A stretch of 64,000 bases of DNA from Arthrobacter sp. H35-D1 (GTDB lineage: Bacteria > Actinomycetota > Actinomycetes > Actinomycetales > Micrococcaceae), in the NCBI RefSeq assembly GCF_030063185.1, contig NZ_JASISP010000001.1, forward strand, positions 124,001-188,000, written 5' to 3'. Made by a program: the position numbers and the translations under genes. The number at the start of each line of letters is the position of its first letter. The first letter of the stretch is position 1. Below are positions 43,247 to 51,454 of the stretch, one piece after another. Under the pieces are notes generated by a model that saw only the letters and a list, made by a program, of their open reading frames with translations, did no database searches and had not been told where the DNA came from.

Positions 43247-43861
43247 CTAATTTTCTGCCAGTGCGCCGGTGATCAGGGCCTTCAGGGTGCCCTTGTCGGC
43301 AATGCCGAGGATGCGTGCCGACACGCGGCCTTTTTTATCCAGCACCAAGGTGGTGGGGACGGCCGACGGCGGCACAAACTTGGTCAAGGCCAATAAAACG
43401 CCGCCGTCCTTGTCCGCGATGCTGGGGTACTCCAGCCCGAAGTTGCGTTCAAAGGCTTCCGCCGTGGCTTTCTCATCACGCACGTTCACACCCATGAAAT
43501 CAACGCCCTGGGAGGCAAAGTCGCTCGAGAGCGTCTGCAGGTCGGGGGCCTCGGCACGGCAAGGGGCGCAGGCTGCGTACCAAAAATTCAGCACTGTGAC
43601 CCGGCCGGGGAAGTCGGCGGCATCGACCGTTTTGCCGTCGAACGTGGTGGCCGTGAACTCCACCGGAGGCTTCCGGTCCGCGGCCCCGTATTCGGTCACG
43701 GAACCGTCGCCGGCGATGTAGTTCTTGTTGTCCCCGGCGTTTGCCTGCTCAGCGAGCTGGTCGGTGCCGGAGCAGGCTGCCAGGGCCACCGTCAGTGCGG
43801 CACCGCCTGCAGCCAGCAGTGCCCTGCGGCTCATCGAGAACGTCACGATGCTGCCTTTCAT
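43247..43861 (-). CDS. resA: TlpA/ResA-like thioredoxin lipoprotein
   Basis: 204 residues from the ATG at 43861; 43834 (MSRR) is an alternative. A signal with RR and hydrophobic core ends in the lipobox LAAC, so the protein is membrane-anchored outside. The redoxin domain has NFWYAACAPCRAE (CAPC) and the cis-Pro VPPSAVPTT. It receives electrons from CcdA and keeps the haem-binding cysteines of apocytochrome c reduced. Confidence 0.92.
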   Translation of the reverse strand: MKGSIVTFSMSRRALLAAGGAALTVALAACSGTDQLAEQANAGDNKNYIAGDGSVTEYGAADRKPPVEFTATTFDGKTVDAADFPGRVTVLNFWYAACAPCRAEAPDLQTLSSDFASQGVDFMGVNVRDEKATAEAFERNFGLEYPSIADKDGGVLLALTKFVPPSAVPTTLVLDKKGRVSARILGIADKGTLKALITGALAEN

Positions 43862-43948
43862 CTTGTGGGAGCCATCGTGCACGCACAGAAATGGCATTAT
43901 GTTCTACGCTACGTCGAATAGCTGATTGTCAGCTGTATGCCGTGGTGC

Positions 43949-44611
43949 TTATGCCCCGGGGGTGGTGGCCGCGCCGGGCAGCAATTCGGCCGCCGGTTCG
44001 CTGTACACCACATCGATGACGTCGTCGCCGTCGAACGTCAATGACGTGAGCGAAGCCAGCGTGCATTCGCGATTGCGGGGGTCGTGCCACAGGCGCTGCC
44101 CTTCGGCGCTTCGCCGCGTGGACCAGATGGGCAGCTGGTGGCTGACCATGATGGCCTGGGCCCCGTCCCCGCCGAGCTCGAAGGCACGACGGCGTGCGTC
44201 GCGTGCCGCTGCCAGCATGCGTTCGGCCTGGGCCGAGTAGGCTTCGCCCCAGGAGGGCTTGAACGGGTTCACGAAGTAGGGCCAGTGCTTGGGCTTGCGC
44301 AGTTCGGCGGGGCTCATGACGAGACCTTCAAAATGGTTTTCGGCCTCAATGATGCGCGGATCGGTCACAATGTCCAGACCCAGCGCCTCCGCGGTGGGCT
44401 GCGCCGTCTCCTGGGCGCGGGTCAGCGGCGAGGCGACCAGGTAGACCGGGGCCGCACCCCGCGTGGCAAGGGTTGCGAAGTGCTCGGCCACCAGCACGGC
44501 CATGGCACGGCCGCGCTCGGAGAGATGAAACTCGGGGAGTCGGCCATAAAGCACGCCATCGGGGTTGAATACCTCGCCGTGGCGTAGAAGATGCACTGTT
44601 ACTTGGGACAT
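43949..44611 (-). CDS. Histidine phosphatase family protein
   Basis: 220 residues. LLRHGE (about 8-13) holds the catalytic histidine, SPLTRAQETA the second arginine and VSHQLPI the second histidine. A gene of this type heads the cytochrome c operon in mycobacteria (Rv0525 position), and the same order here supports conservation. The substrate is unknown; sugar-phosphate or phosphoglycerate-type compounds are likely. Confidence 0.92.
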   Translation of the reverse strand: MSQVTVHLLRHGEVFNPDGVLYGRLPEFHLSERGRAMAVLVAEHFATLATRGAAPVYLVASPLTRAQETAQPTAEALGLDIVTDPRIIEAENHFEGLVMSPAELRKPKHWPYFVNPFKPSWGEAYSAQAERMLAAARDARRRAFELGGDGAQAIMVSHQLPIWSTRRSAEGQRLWHDPRNRECTLASLTSLTFDGDDVIDVVYSEPAAELLPGAATTPGA

Positions 44612-44793
44612 GCTCCCAGTTTCTCAAAGTTGGCCAGCAAGGGGTTAATCCGTACCCGGCAAGCAATTTTGGTTATGCGGGAATATTACATGCAAACGTA
44701 TGTTTATAGGTGGTGAAGGTCAACCACAGGGGCTGGCCCGAGCATCCACCAACACCACACAATCACCAACACAGAGCTTGCAAGGAGCACCAC

Positions 44794-45351
44794 ATGTCAG
44801 CAACCACCACCGAATCCGCCGGACTTGCCCAAGGGACGTGGAACTTCGACGCCACCCATTCGGAAGTGGGCTTCATGGTCCGCCACGCAGGCATCTCCAA
44901 GGTCCGCGGAAAGTTCACCGACCTCGAGGCAACACTGGCACTGGGCGAAACCGTTGCCGATTCCTCCGTCACCGCCACCATCCAAGCGGACAGCTTCAAT
45001 TCCGGCGATGTCAACCGCGACGGCCACGTCCGCGGCGCCGACTTCTTCGACGTTGAAACCTTCCCGACGCTGGGCTTCGTCTCCTCCACCATTGCCGGCG
45101 ACGCGGAGAGCTTTGAAATGACGGGCGAGCTGACCATCCGCGGCATCTCCAAGAGCGTAACCTTCAAGGGCGAGTTCAACGGCGTCGCTGTTGACCCGTT
45201 CGGGGCCACCCGTGCCGGATTTGAAGCCTCCACCGTCATCAGCCGCAAGGACTTTGGGCTGACGTGGAACGCCGCATTGGAAGCCGGCGGCGTGCTGGTC
45301 TCCGACAAGGTGACCATCACTCTCGACGTCGCCTTCGTGAAGGCGGCATAG
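44794..45351 (+). CDS. YceI-family lipocalin-like protein
   Basis: 185-residue YceI protein without a signal peptide. The conserved pattern GTWNFDATHSEVGFMVRH, VKGKF-type region, SFNSGDVNRDGHVRGADFFDVE and FTMTGELTIRGISK fits the polyisoprenoid-binding barrel family. AAGGAG precedes the ATG at 44794; the frame upstream is a leader. The final codons and stop are within a duplicated 21-bp unit. Confidence 0.9.
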   Translation: MSATTTESAGLAQGTWNFDATHSEVGFMVRHAGISKVRGKFTDLEATLALGETVADSSVTATIQADSFNSGDVNRDGHVRGADFFDVETFPTLGFVSSTIAGDAESFEMTGELTIRGISKSVTFKGEFNGVAVDPFGATRAGFEASTVISRKDFGLTWNAALEAGGVLVSDKVTITLDVAFVKAA

Positions 45352-45384
45352 CCCACCTCTCGAGCGGCATAGCCCACCTCTCGA
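45343..45384. repeat. 21-bp tandem duplication over the yceI stop
   Basis: Two exact units (45343-45363 and 45364-45384). The first contains the stop codon; the second brings a spare in-frame copy behind it. Confidence 0.9.
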
Positions 45385-45503
45385 TTAGGGCTGGTCGGCC
45401 GTTGTTGCAGGCCCAATGCCGGTTCGCAGCTTCTTGCGGACCGGCATTTTGCTGCGCTTGGCTCGCCTATACAAGCGTTCGCGCCGCGACTAGGGTTCTA
45501 AGC

Positions 45504-46238
45504 ATGAGCACACCGAATGAGTCCCCAGGTCCCGAGCAACCAGGCTCGCAACCATCTCCTGACGGTTATGGTTCCCAGCCCGATCCAAATGCTGCTCCCG
45601 CACACAACCCCAACCTCCCCGGCGGTGCGGCTCAGCCCCCGCCCGGATACCAATCACCTCCCGGGTACCAGCAGTCCCCGCCCGGGTATCAGCAGCAGCC
45701 GGGCTCGCCCCAGCAGCCCCAGTACCAACAGCCGCAGTACCAACAGCCGCAGTACCAGCAGCCCGACAACAGCTTAAAGTTCGAGATGCCCACTGACACG
45801 CCCCGCTCCATGGCCGACGTCATGCCGGCGGGCGGATTCTCCAGCTTGTTCAAAACGGAGGGACTGCCCCCGCTGCTGAAGATCTCGTACATCATGTGGC
45901 TTGTCACTGCCGGGATCTCGCTTTTCTTCGCCTTCCTGTCCTTCATCGCTGCACTGTTCCTGTTGGCCTCCCCGTATCTTCGCGGCAACGGCTTCCGTGG
46001 AATCGTGATGACAGTCGTTTCCCTCGTGATCATTGCTGCGATTGTCATTTGCGCCATGAAGCTCAAGGAAGGGATGCAATGGGCCAGAATGGCGCTTTCA
46101 ATCATCGTGGTGGTGAGCATCTTCTTGATATTCTTCGGCACCACCGTCGGCGTCTGGCTGGGCATTGTTGCGGCAGTGCTGATGTGGATGCCCGAATCAA
46201 CGGCGTGGCTCAATTCCCGCGCCAGCCACGGCAAGTAG
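45504..46238 (+). CDS. Pro/Gln-rich membrane protein
   Basis: 244 residues. The first 100 are a disordered Pro/Gln/Tyr tail with PPGYQ and YQQPQ repeats; then four membrane helices (about 132-157, 163-184, 193-214 and 218-235). Such tails face the cytoplasm in actinobacterial membrane proteins of unknown role. TAGGGT (45491-45496) just upstream fits a -10 box that makes the mRNA leaderless from this ATG. A related gene follows. Confidence 0.75.
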   Translation: MSTPNESPGPEQPGSQPSPDGYGSQPDPNAAPAHNPNLPGGAAQPPPGYQSPPGYQQSPPGYQQQPGSPQQPQYQQPQYQQPQYQQPDNSLKFEMPTDTPRSMADVMPAGGFSSLFKTEGLPPLLKISYIMWLVTAGISLFFAFLSFIAALFLLASPYLRGNGFRGIVMTVVSLVIIAAIVICAMKLKEGMQWARMALSIIVVVSIFLIFFGTTVGVWLGIVAAVLMWMPESTAWLNSRASHGK

Positions 46239-46389
46239 CCGGCCACGGCAAGTAGTTGTGTGCGGAGAGGTCGCGTAGGGTTGAAGCAATACCCGCCGCG
46301 GCCTCTTTTTTCTTCTCTGGCCACCTTTCGGCGCCTTCCCTGGTCCGTAGCCTTGGCCAAGATCCCGCACCACTGAAAGAGCAGCTGTC

Positions 46390-47097
46390 ATGACCACCTC
46401 CGGTGAAGAACCCCAAGAGCGCCCCACTCCCCAACCTGGCAGCTACGGCGAGGTTGCCCCGGGCGTCCCCCGATACGGAGAATATGCACCCGCCGGGTGG
46501 GAACCGCCGCAAGAAGTGAAGGACGCACAAGCCGCCAACACGTCGCCGTCGCCTCTTCCCCCGGCCGCTGCCTATCCGGGCTACCAAGGCGCCCAGCAGG
46601 GCGTGCCCAACGTTGCCGGCCCACACTTGGCCCCGCCAAAACCCCTCCTCGTGGCAGTAAGGCTGATCCAACTGGCGGGCGTGCTGCAGCTGCTCTCCAC
46701 GCTGGCCGTGGTTCTTGTCCTGCTTGTTCCCTCGCTGCGCGACGTGGCGGTGAACACCATCCGAGCGGCGACTGCCGGAGACCCCACCCTGGCCGGTTTT
46801 TATGCGGACCCGGCGATGATGAACACCCTGCTCTACACGGCGTTTGTGTTGAGCGTGCTGGGCAGCATTGCCTACTTTTATCTGGCCAAGAAGATTCGCC
46901 GAGGCACCAATTGGGCCAGAATCACGGCCCTGGTGCTGGCGTGCTTCTCACTTTTGGCGTTGGGCCAGCCCAATGTGCTCGCCATTGTCCAGATTTCCCT
47001 GGGCGTGATTGCCATGATCCTGCTGTTCCGCTCGCCGTCCAAGGACTACTTCCTGGCGCACAAGGAGCACAAGGAGCACAAGGCGCGCCGACTGTAA
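46390..47097 (+). CDS. Pro-rich membrane protein (relative of the previous one)
   Basis: 235 residues: a Pro/Gly/Ala-rich N-terminal tail of about 80 residues, then four hydrophobic helices, and a His/Lys repeat at the end (HKEHKEHKARR). Architecture and position suggest a divergent duplicate of the preceding gene. No family function known. Confidence 0.72.
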   Translation: MTTSGEEPQERPTPQPGSYGEVAPGVPRYGEYAPAGWEPPQEVKDAQAANTSPSPLPPAAAYPGYQGAQQGVPNVAGPHLAPPKPLLVAVRLIQLAGVLQLLSTLAVVLVLLVPSLRDVAVNTIRAATAGDPTLAGFYADPAMMNTLLYTAFVLSVLGSIAYFYLAKKIRRGTNWARITALVLACFSLLALGQPNVLAIVQISLGVIAMILLFRSPSKDYFLAHKEHKEHKARRL

Positions 47098-47174
47098 CCG
47101 CACGTTCCGCGCACAGACGCACCTTCTGTGCAAAAGCGCACTGGGCAACGGCCCCACGAGCGGGAAAGGTACGT

Positions 47175-47888
47175 TTATGTTCCCGGGCGGTCCTGCTCCA
47201 GGGAGGAATGCTGGGATCTTTTGGCGTGATAGGCGAGAATCTGCAATTCAGTTGCCATGTCCACCTTGCGCAGATTCACGAAGTCCGGTGCGCTCAACGC
47301 AACCGGGGCAAAGCTGAGAATGCTGTGGACCCCCGCTGCCACAACCCTGTTGCACACGGACTGGGCCACGGCTGCCGGCAGGGCCAAGACAACCATGTTG
47401 GCGCGGGTGCTCTTCAGCACGGTCTCCAAGTTCACCACATCGTTGACGCGCAGCCAGCCCACCTCATTGCCCACCACCATTTGGTCGGCGTCCAACAAGG
47501 CCACAACGTCGAAGCCGCGGGATTCGAACCCGGCGTAGCGGGCCAGCGCTCGGCCCAAGTTGCCGGCACCCACAATGGCCACACGCCACTCGTGCGTTAG
47601 GCCCAGAGCCTGGGATATCTGCCGGTTCAAGTTGGCCACGTCATAGCCGACTCCGCGGGTGCCGTAGGAGCCAAGATAGGAAAGGTCCTTGCGGACATTG
47701 GCCGAGCCCACCCCGGCCGACTCTGCCAACGCCTCCGAGGAAACGCTGTCAGTGCCACTGGCCAACAAGGAATTCAGCGTGCGCAAATAAAGTGTCAGCC
47801 GGGCCACCGTGGCAGGTGGAAGCTGCCGGGAAGGCTCTGGCGGCTGTCCTTCGGGGATCTGCGCTTGGATCAAGACAACACTCCACAT
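47175..47888 (-). CDS. rex: Redox-sensing repressor Rex
   Basis: 237 residues from the ATG at 47888. An N-terminal winged helix (ARLTLYLRTLNSLL, AGVGSANVRKDLSYLGSYGTRGVGY) is followed by the Rossmann NADH sensor with VAIVGAGNLGRAL. Rex releases DNA when NADH rises and controls respiratory genes. The tail KRSQHSSLEQ is variable. A glutaredoxin-like gene lies upstream on the same strand, a common actinobacterial neighbour. I found no clear TTGTGAA...TTCACAA operator nearby. Confidence 0.93.
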   Translation of the reverse strand: MWSVVLIQAQIPEGQPPEPSRQLPPATVARLTLYLRTLNSLLASGTDSVSSEALAESAGVGSANVRKDLSYLGSYGTRGVGYDVANLNRQISQALGLTHEWRVAIVGAGNLGRALARYAGFESRGFDVVALLDADQMVVGNEVGWLRVNDVVNLETVLKSTRANMVVLALPAAVAQSVCNRVVAAGVHSILSFAPVALSAPDFVNLRKVDMATELQILAYHAKRSQHSSLEQDRPGT

Positions 47889-48040
47889 TCTCAAACTGAG
47901 GCCGCGCCCCGTTGCTGAATGTGTATCCGCAAGGTCCGCACTCGCCTGCCTCCACTGTAAGTCGTGCCCGGTCCATCACCAAAAGCCGAAAGCCGCCACT
48001 GTCCTCCCCCAAGTCAGCTGCTCGGCGTGCCGGCAGGCGC

Positions 48041-48370
48041 CTACTGGCCCGCCGCGGCCCGATCGAGGATGCTGCGCAGCCTGAGCGGATCTATCTGCCA
48101 AAAGTCGCGCTGAATGCCGTCCACCAGAACCACGGGAATTTCCTCGCCGTAGCGGGTAGTCAAATTCTCGTCGCCGTCTATGTCAACCTCGTGCCAGGGC
48201 AGACCGAGATTGCCGGCCACCTCGGCCACGACGACGCGGGCAGCTTCGCACAGGTGGCACCCGCCCCTGGTAAGAAGCTCAAGCAACGGAACGCGCAGGT
48301 GTCCATCCGCGGCGTCGGCGTTGCTGGTGGTGGCATTGCTGGTGGCCGGCTCACCGGCAGCTTGTGTCAT
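48041..48370 (-). CDS. Glutaredoxin-like protein
   Basis: 109 residues: an Ala/Thr/Ser-rich N-terminal tail of about 25 residues, then LLTRGGCHLCEAA with a CxxC pair, EIPVVLVDG as the cis-Pro loop and WQIDPLRL at the end, the DUF836 type. Same strand and 152 bp upstream of rex, perhaps co-transcribed. Partner unknown, possibly mycothiol-linked. Confidence 0.85.
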   Translation of the reverse strand: MTQAAGEPATSNATTSNADAADGHLRVPLLELLTRGGCHLCEAARVVVAEVAGNLGLPWHEVDIDGDENLTTRYGEEIPVVLVDGIQRDFWQIDPLRLRSILDRAAAGQ

Positions 48371-48520
48371 GGATACAACCTACCCAATGAACCCTTGGCC
48401 GGGCACGCCTGCCGACTGCCGCCGGGAGACGTCCGCCGGCAAATGAAAGTTTCACCACAGTTAACCCCGCTGCAAGTGGCGGAGGGAGCACATGGGAGCA
48501 GCATTGACTAGACTCGTTCC

Positions 48521-49333
48521 ATGCCCGACGTGAATACCAACAGTGCCGAGGCCGTCTCGACCACTGCGTTGCACCAGGGCGAGGCCGCTTTCTTCGACGT
48601 GGACAACACTTTGATGAAGGGCGCCAGCTTGTTCCATGTGGCCCGAAAAATGTACCAGAAGCGTGCGTTCACCCTTCGGGATGTCGCTGGCTTCGCGTGG
48701 AAACAGGCCAAGTTCATCCTGCGCGGGGAAAACATGAGCGATGTCCATTCCGTTCAAGACTCCGCGCAGAAACTCGCCGCCGGCATCAAGGCCGACTTTG
48801 TCCGCGAACTTGGCGAAGAAGTTTACGACGAGATGATCGTCTCCAAGATTTGGCCGGGCACGCGGGCGCTGACACAAGAACACCTCAAGTCCGGCCGCCA
48901 GGTGTGGCTTGTGACGGCAACCCCTGTTGAAGTTGCCGGGGTCATTGCGGAGCGGCTGAACCTCACTGGGGCGCTGGGCACCGTGGCCGAGATTGAAGAC
49001 GGCTTGTACACCGGGCGCCTGGTGGGTGAGATTCTGCATGGTCCCGCCAAGGGCCGGGCAGTTCACGAACTGGCCGAGCAGGAGGGCTTGGATCTTTCCC
49101 GCAGTTGGGCCTACAGCGACTCCTACAACGACATTCCGTTGCTGACGACCGTGGGCAATCCGGTGGCCATCAATCCCGACGCGAAGCTGCGCAGGCACGC
49201 CCGCGAAAACAACTGGCCCATCTACGACTACCGCTCCGGGCGCCGCGCCGCCACGCTGGGCCTGCGGGCGGCCACCGGCGCCGGCGTGGTCTACGGGCTG
49301 TGGAAAGGCATTGCCATGGTGCGGCGACGGTAG
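48521..49333 (+). CDS. HAD-superfamily IB phosphatase
   Basis: 270 residues with motif I FFDVDNTL (about 24-31), motif II LVTATP (about 130), and YSDSYNDIPLL as motif IV. Members of subclass IB act on phosphoserine-like or lipid phosphates. The C-terminus (RAATGAGVVYGLWKGIAMVRRR) is weakly hydrophobic and basic and could touch the membrane. Stand-alone gene on the plus strand. Confidence 0.88.
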   Translation: MPDVNTNSAEAVSTTALHQGEAAFFDVDNTLMKGASLFHVARKMYQKRAFTLRDVAGFAWKQAKFILRGENMSDVHSVQDSAQKLAAGIKADFVRELGEEVYDEMIVSKIWPGTRALTQEHLKSGRQVWLVTATPVEVAGVIAERLNLTGALGTVAEIEDGLYTGRLVGEILHGPAKGRAVHELAEQEGLDLSRSWAYSDSYNDIPLLTTVGNPVAINPDAKLRRHARENNWPIYDYRSGRRAATLGLRAATGAGVVYGLWKGIAMVRRR

Positions 49334-49345
49334 CGGAAATTAAGC

Positions 49346-49373
49346 AAAAAAACACCCGCACACCACAAGGGTG
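49346..49373 (-). terminator. Terminator of the bS22 gene
   Basis: On the minus strand CACCC, a loop of about 11, GGGTG and then seven T. Short stem but with a good U-run; it lies 26 bases after the stop codon. Confidence 0.65.
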
Positions 49374-49399
49374 AACGGGCGCTTTCGCGAAGGAGCTGC

Positions 49400-49498
49400 T
49401 TACTTCTTGTTGCGACGCTGGTGACGCGTCTTGCGCAGCTGCTTGCGGTGCTTCTTCTTGGACATCCGCTTGCGGCGCTTCTTGACTACTGAACCCAT
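49400..49498 (-). CDS. Small ribosomal subunit protein bS22
   Basis: 32 residues, MGSVVKKRRKRMSKKKHR... ending QRRNKK, with half of the positions Lys or Arg: the AURKAIP1/COX24-type protein of the actinobacterial 30S subunit. GAGGAACTTTC-type leader just before the ATG. Often overlooked because of its size. Confidence 0.92.
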   Translation of the reverse strand: MGSVVKKRRKRMSKKKHRKQLRKTRHQRRNKK

Positions 49499-49611
49499 GA
49501 AAGTTCCTCACAAACTGCATAGAACAACCTCGAATGAGGCCGTAACGATTAGGTCGACCGATCGCAGGAATCGGTCAAAGCCGAAAATGGATCTTTCCTA
49601 GGGTACCGCCT

Positions 49612-49848
49612 TTACCCTGTATGCGCCGAACCGGGGGCTTCGTGCGTCGCTGTGCCGTCCACCACTGCCGCGCGCAGGCAGCTCTCCACAGCGTTGGCCG
49701 GCACCCGGTACGAGCGGCCAAAACGGACGGCTGGCAGCTCACCGGCATGCACCATGCGGTACACCGTCATTTTAGACACGCGCATGAGTGAGGCGACTTC
49801 CTGAACCGTCAGGAATTTCACATCGGAGAAATCCTGCTCCTGCGTCAT
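49612..49848 (-). CDS. bldC: BldC-like helix-turn-helix protein
   Basis: 78 residues from the ATG at 49848 (GAGG six bases upstream; 49854 is the alternative). FLTVQEVASLMRVSKMTVYRM is a MerR-type helix-turn-helix without an effector domain, as in excisionases and BldC, followed by RFGRSYRVP as the wing. BldC binds direct repeats and delays development in Streptomyces; in non-sporulating relatives its role is unknown. Confidence 0.82.
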   Translation of the reverse strand: MTQEQDFSDVKFLTVQEVASLMRVSKMTVYRMVHAGELPAVRFGRSYRVPANAVESCLRAAVVDGTATHEAPGSAHTG

Positions 49849-49960
49849 GGCCATCCTCGGTGTCGACTATTCGGCTGAAACATCCATTTTCCCACGTGCA
49901 GCCTTTCCACTCCCAAGGCTAACTCTAGGGGCAGAAGTGGTGTCTGTGAAGGATGTTTCC

Positions 49961-51088
49961 TCAGGCAACGGATGTGCGGCGGGCGTGCGAGGCCCCGGCC
50001 AGCTTGGCCAGCACATCCGCCGTCACGTCCCAGTCCATGCAGGCGTCGGTGACGCTTTGGCCGTAAACCAATGCGGCGTCGCCGGAGGCCACCTGGTCGA
50101 CGTCGAGTTTTTGGGCGCCACCTACCAGGAAGCTCTCCAGCATGACACCGGCAATCGTATGGGCCGTGGCGTCGTCGGCTTCCAGCTGGGCACCCAATTC
50201 AAGCGCTACCTCGGCCTGGCGGTGGTGGCTCTTGCCGGAGTTGGCATGGCTGGCATCCACGATCAACCGCGGGTTGACGGCGGCTTGTGTCGCCTGGGCT
50301 GAGGCCTGCGCCACGTCCGCTGCGTGGTAATTGGGGCCCTTGCGCCCGCCGCGCAGGATTACATGGGTGTCCTGGTTGCCGGCCGTGCTGACAAGGGAGG
50401 CCCGGCCGTCCCCGTCAATTCCCAGAAACGACTGGGGTGCACTGGCGGCGTTGCACGCATCCAAGGCAACTTGCAGGTCCCCGTCGGTGCCGTTCTTGAA
50501 GCCGATGGGCATGGAAAGCCCGGAGGAGAGCTGGCGGTGGATCTGGCTCTCGGTGGTGCGTGCGCCAATGGCTCCCCAGGAGATCAAATCGGCGGTGTAT
50601 TGGGGGCTGATGGGTTCAAGGAATTCGGTGCCCGTGGGCAGCCCCAGGCGGGCCACGTCGAGCAGGAACTTCCGTGCCATTTGCAGTCCCTTGGCCACAT
50701 CGTGGCTGCCATCGAGCGCGGGGTCGTTGATCAGGCCCTTCCACCCAACGGTGGTGCGCGGCTTTTCGAAGTAGGCGCGCATCACAATGAGCAGGTCCGC
50801 AACGTGTTCCTTGGCGGTTTCAGCCAGCCGGCGCGCGTATTCCAGCCCGGCCTCGGTGTCATGGATGGAGCACGGGCCCACCACCACCAGGAGCCTGTCG
50901 TCAAGCCCGTCCATGATGGCGCGGACCTGGTCGCGGCCGCGTTCGACGACGTTGCTTGTGTGCGCATCCAGCGGCAGCCCCGCGGCCAGCTCGGCAGGCG
51001 ACGGCAGTTCGGTGAAGTGGCTGACGCGCAGGTTCCTTGTGGACGCCGGAGCCGCTGCTGTGCTTTCGGTGGCTGCTGTAGTGCTCAT
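49961..51088 (-). CDS. aroG: DAHP synthase, class I (AroG type)
   Basis: 375 residues. LLVVVGPCSIHD (PEP site), RAYFEKPRTTVGWKGLINDP, GARTTESQIHR and LIVDASHANSGK are all in place for 3-deoxy-7-phosphoheptulonate synthase, the entry to aromatic amino acid synthesis. Feedback by which amino acid is not readable. AAGGAAAG precedes the ATG at 51088. The 166-base leader encodes a peptide with Phe and Trp codons and can fold into two hairpins, suggesting transcription attenuation. Confidence 0.95.
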   Translation of the reverse strand: MSTTAATESTAAAPASTRNLRVSHFTELPSPAELAAGLPLDAHTSNVVERGRDQVRAIMDGLDDRLLVVVGPCSIHDTEAGLEYARRLAETAKEHVADLLIVMRAYFEKPRTTVGWKGLINDPALDGSHDVAKGLQMARKFLLDVARLGLPTGTEFLEPISPQYTADLISWGAIGARTTESQIHRQLSSGLSMPIGFKNGTDGDLQVALDACNAASAPQSFLGIDGDGRASLVSTAGNQDTHVILRGGRKGPNYHAADVAQASAQATQAAVNPRLIVDASHANSGKSHHRQAEVALELGAQLEADDATAHTIAGVMLESFLVGGAQKLDVDQVASGDAALVYGQSVTDACMDWDVTADVLAKLAGASHARRTSVA

Positions 51089-51101
51089 GGGGTGGCTTTC
51101 C

Positions 51102-51254
51102 TTATGTTGGGGCTGGCTGCAGGCCCCCTCTTCGGAGCCCGCCTGAAAATGGCGAAGGACAGGGAATGAATTCCCTGTCCTGTTGGCTCTGAAGGTAAGT
51201 TGGATGCGTGTCAGTTAGACGCGGGCCCCTCCAGAGCCAACGAAAAATACGCAT
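51102..51254 (-). CDS. Candidate aroG leader peptide
   Basis: 50 codons, starting M-R-I-F-R-W-L-W-R-G. Phe at 4, Trp at 6 and 8 and Tyr at 20 cluster at the start, and both Trp codons lie in or at the edge of the 5' arm of the first hairpin. Its TAA is 13 bases before the aroG ATG, overlapping the aroG ribosome-binding site region. Leaders are often shorter, so only the first part may matter. Confidence 0.6.
   Translation of the reverse strand: MRIFRWLWRGPRLTDTHPTYLQSQQDREFIPCPSPFSGGLRRGGLQPAPT
51157..51240 (-). promoter_or_regulatory. Attenuator-like double hairpin in the aroG leader
   Basis: Hairpin 1 pairs TTGGCTCTG (51240-51232, holding the leader's Trp codons) with CAGAGCCAA (51191-51183). 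Hairpin 2 (51180-51157) has a perfect 11-bp stem, GGACAGGGAAT with its complement. There is no long U-run after it, so termination might need a factor, or the switch might act on translation. Confidence 0.6.
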
Positions 51255-51276
51255 ACCAACGGTTTGTCATCCCCAC

Positions 51277-51306
51277 ACCATAAGCAGAGCCGCAGGCATC
51301 CAGCAA
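51277..51306 (-). promoter_or_regulatory. Candidate aroG promoter
   Basis: Minus strand TTGCTG (51306-51301), an 18-bp spacer and TATGGT (51282-51277), about 23 bases before the leader ATG. Found by eye only; the remaining space to the dadA stop at 51455 holds nothing else. Confidence 0.35.
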
Positions 51307-51454
51307 ATCCGTCCCAGCACTGCCCGCACATGCGCACCTGCCCGCGTAACCGCACCTTTCACACAAATGGGCGCCGGAGGGAGTCCCCACCAGCGTTCAA
51401 GGTGCGTATTTGCTGCCACCATGCGTGTCAGCGGTGCCAGGTGGCGGCCATGCG

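Noticed and set aside
49346-49611. tRNA genes near the ribosomal protein gene
   Set aside because: No cloverleaf-like pairing or CCA-adjacent acceptor stem found there or elsewhere by eye.
51157-51180. Plain terminator for dadA
   Set aside because: It lies about 275-300 bases beyond the dadA stop and inside the aroG leader with coding and pairing features; attenuation explains it better.
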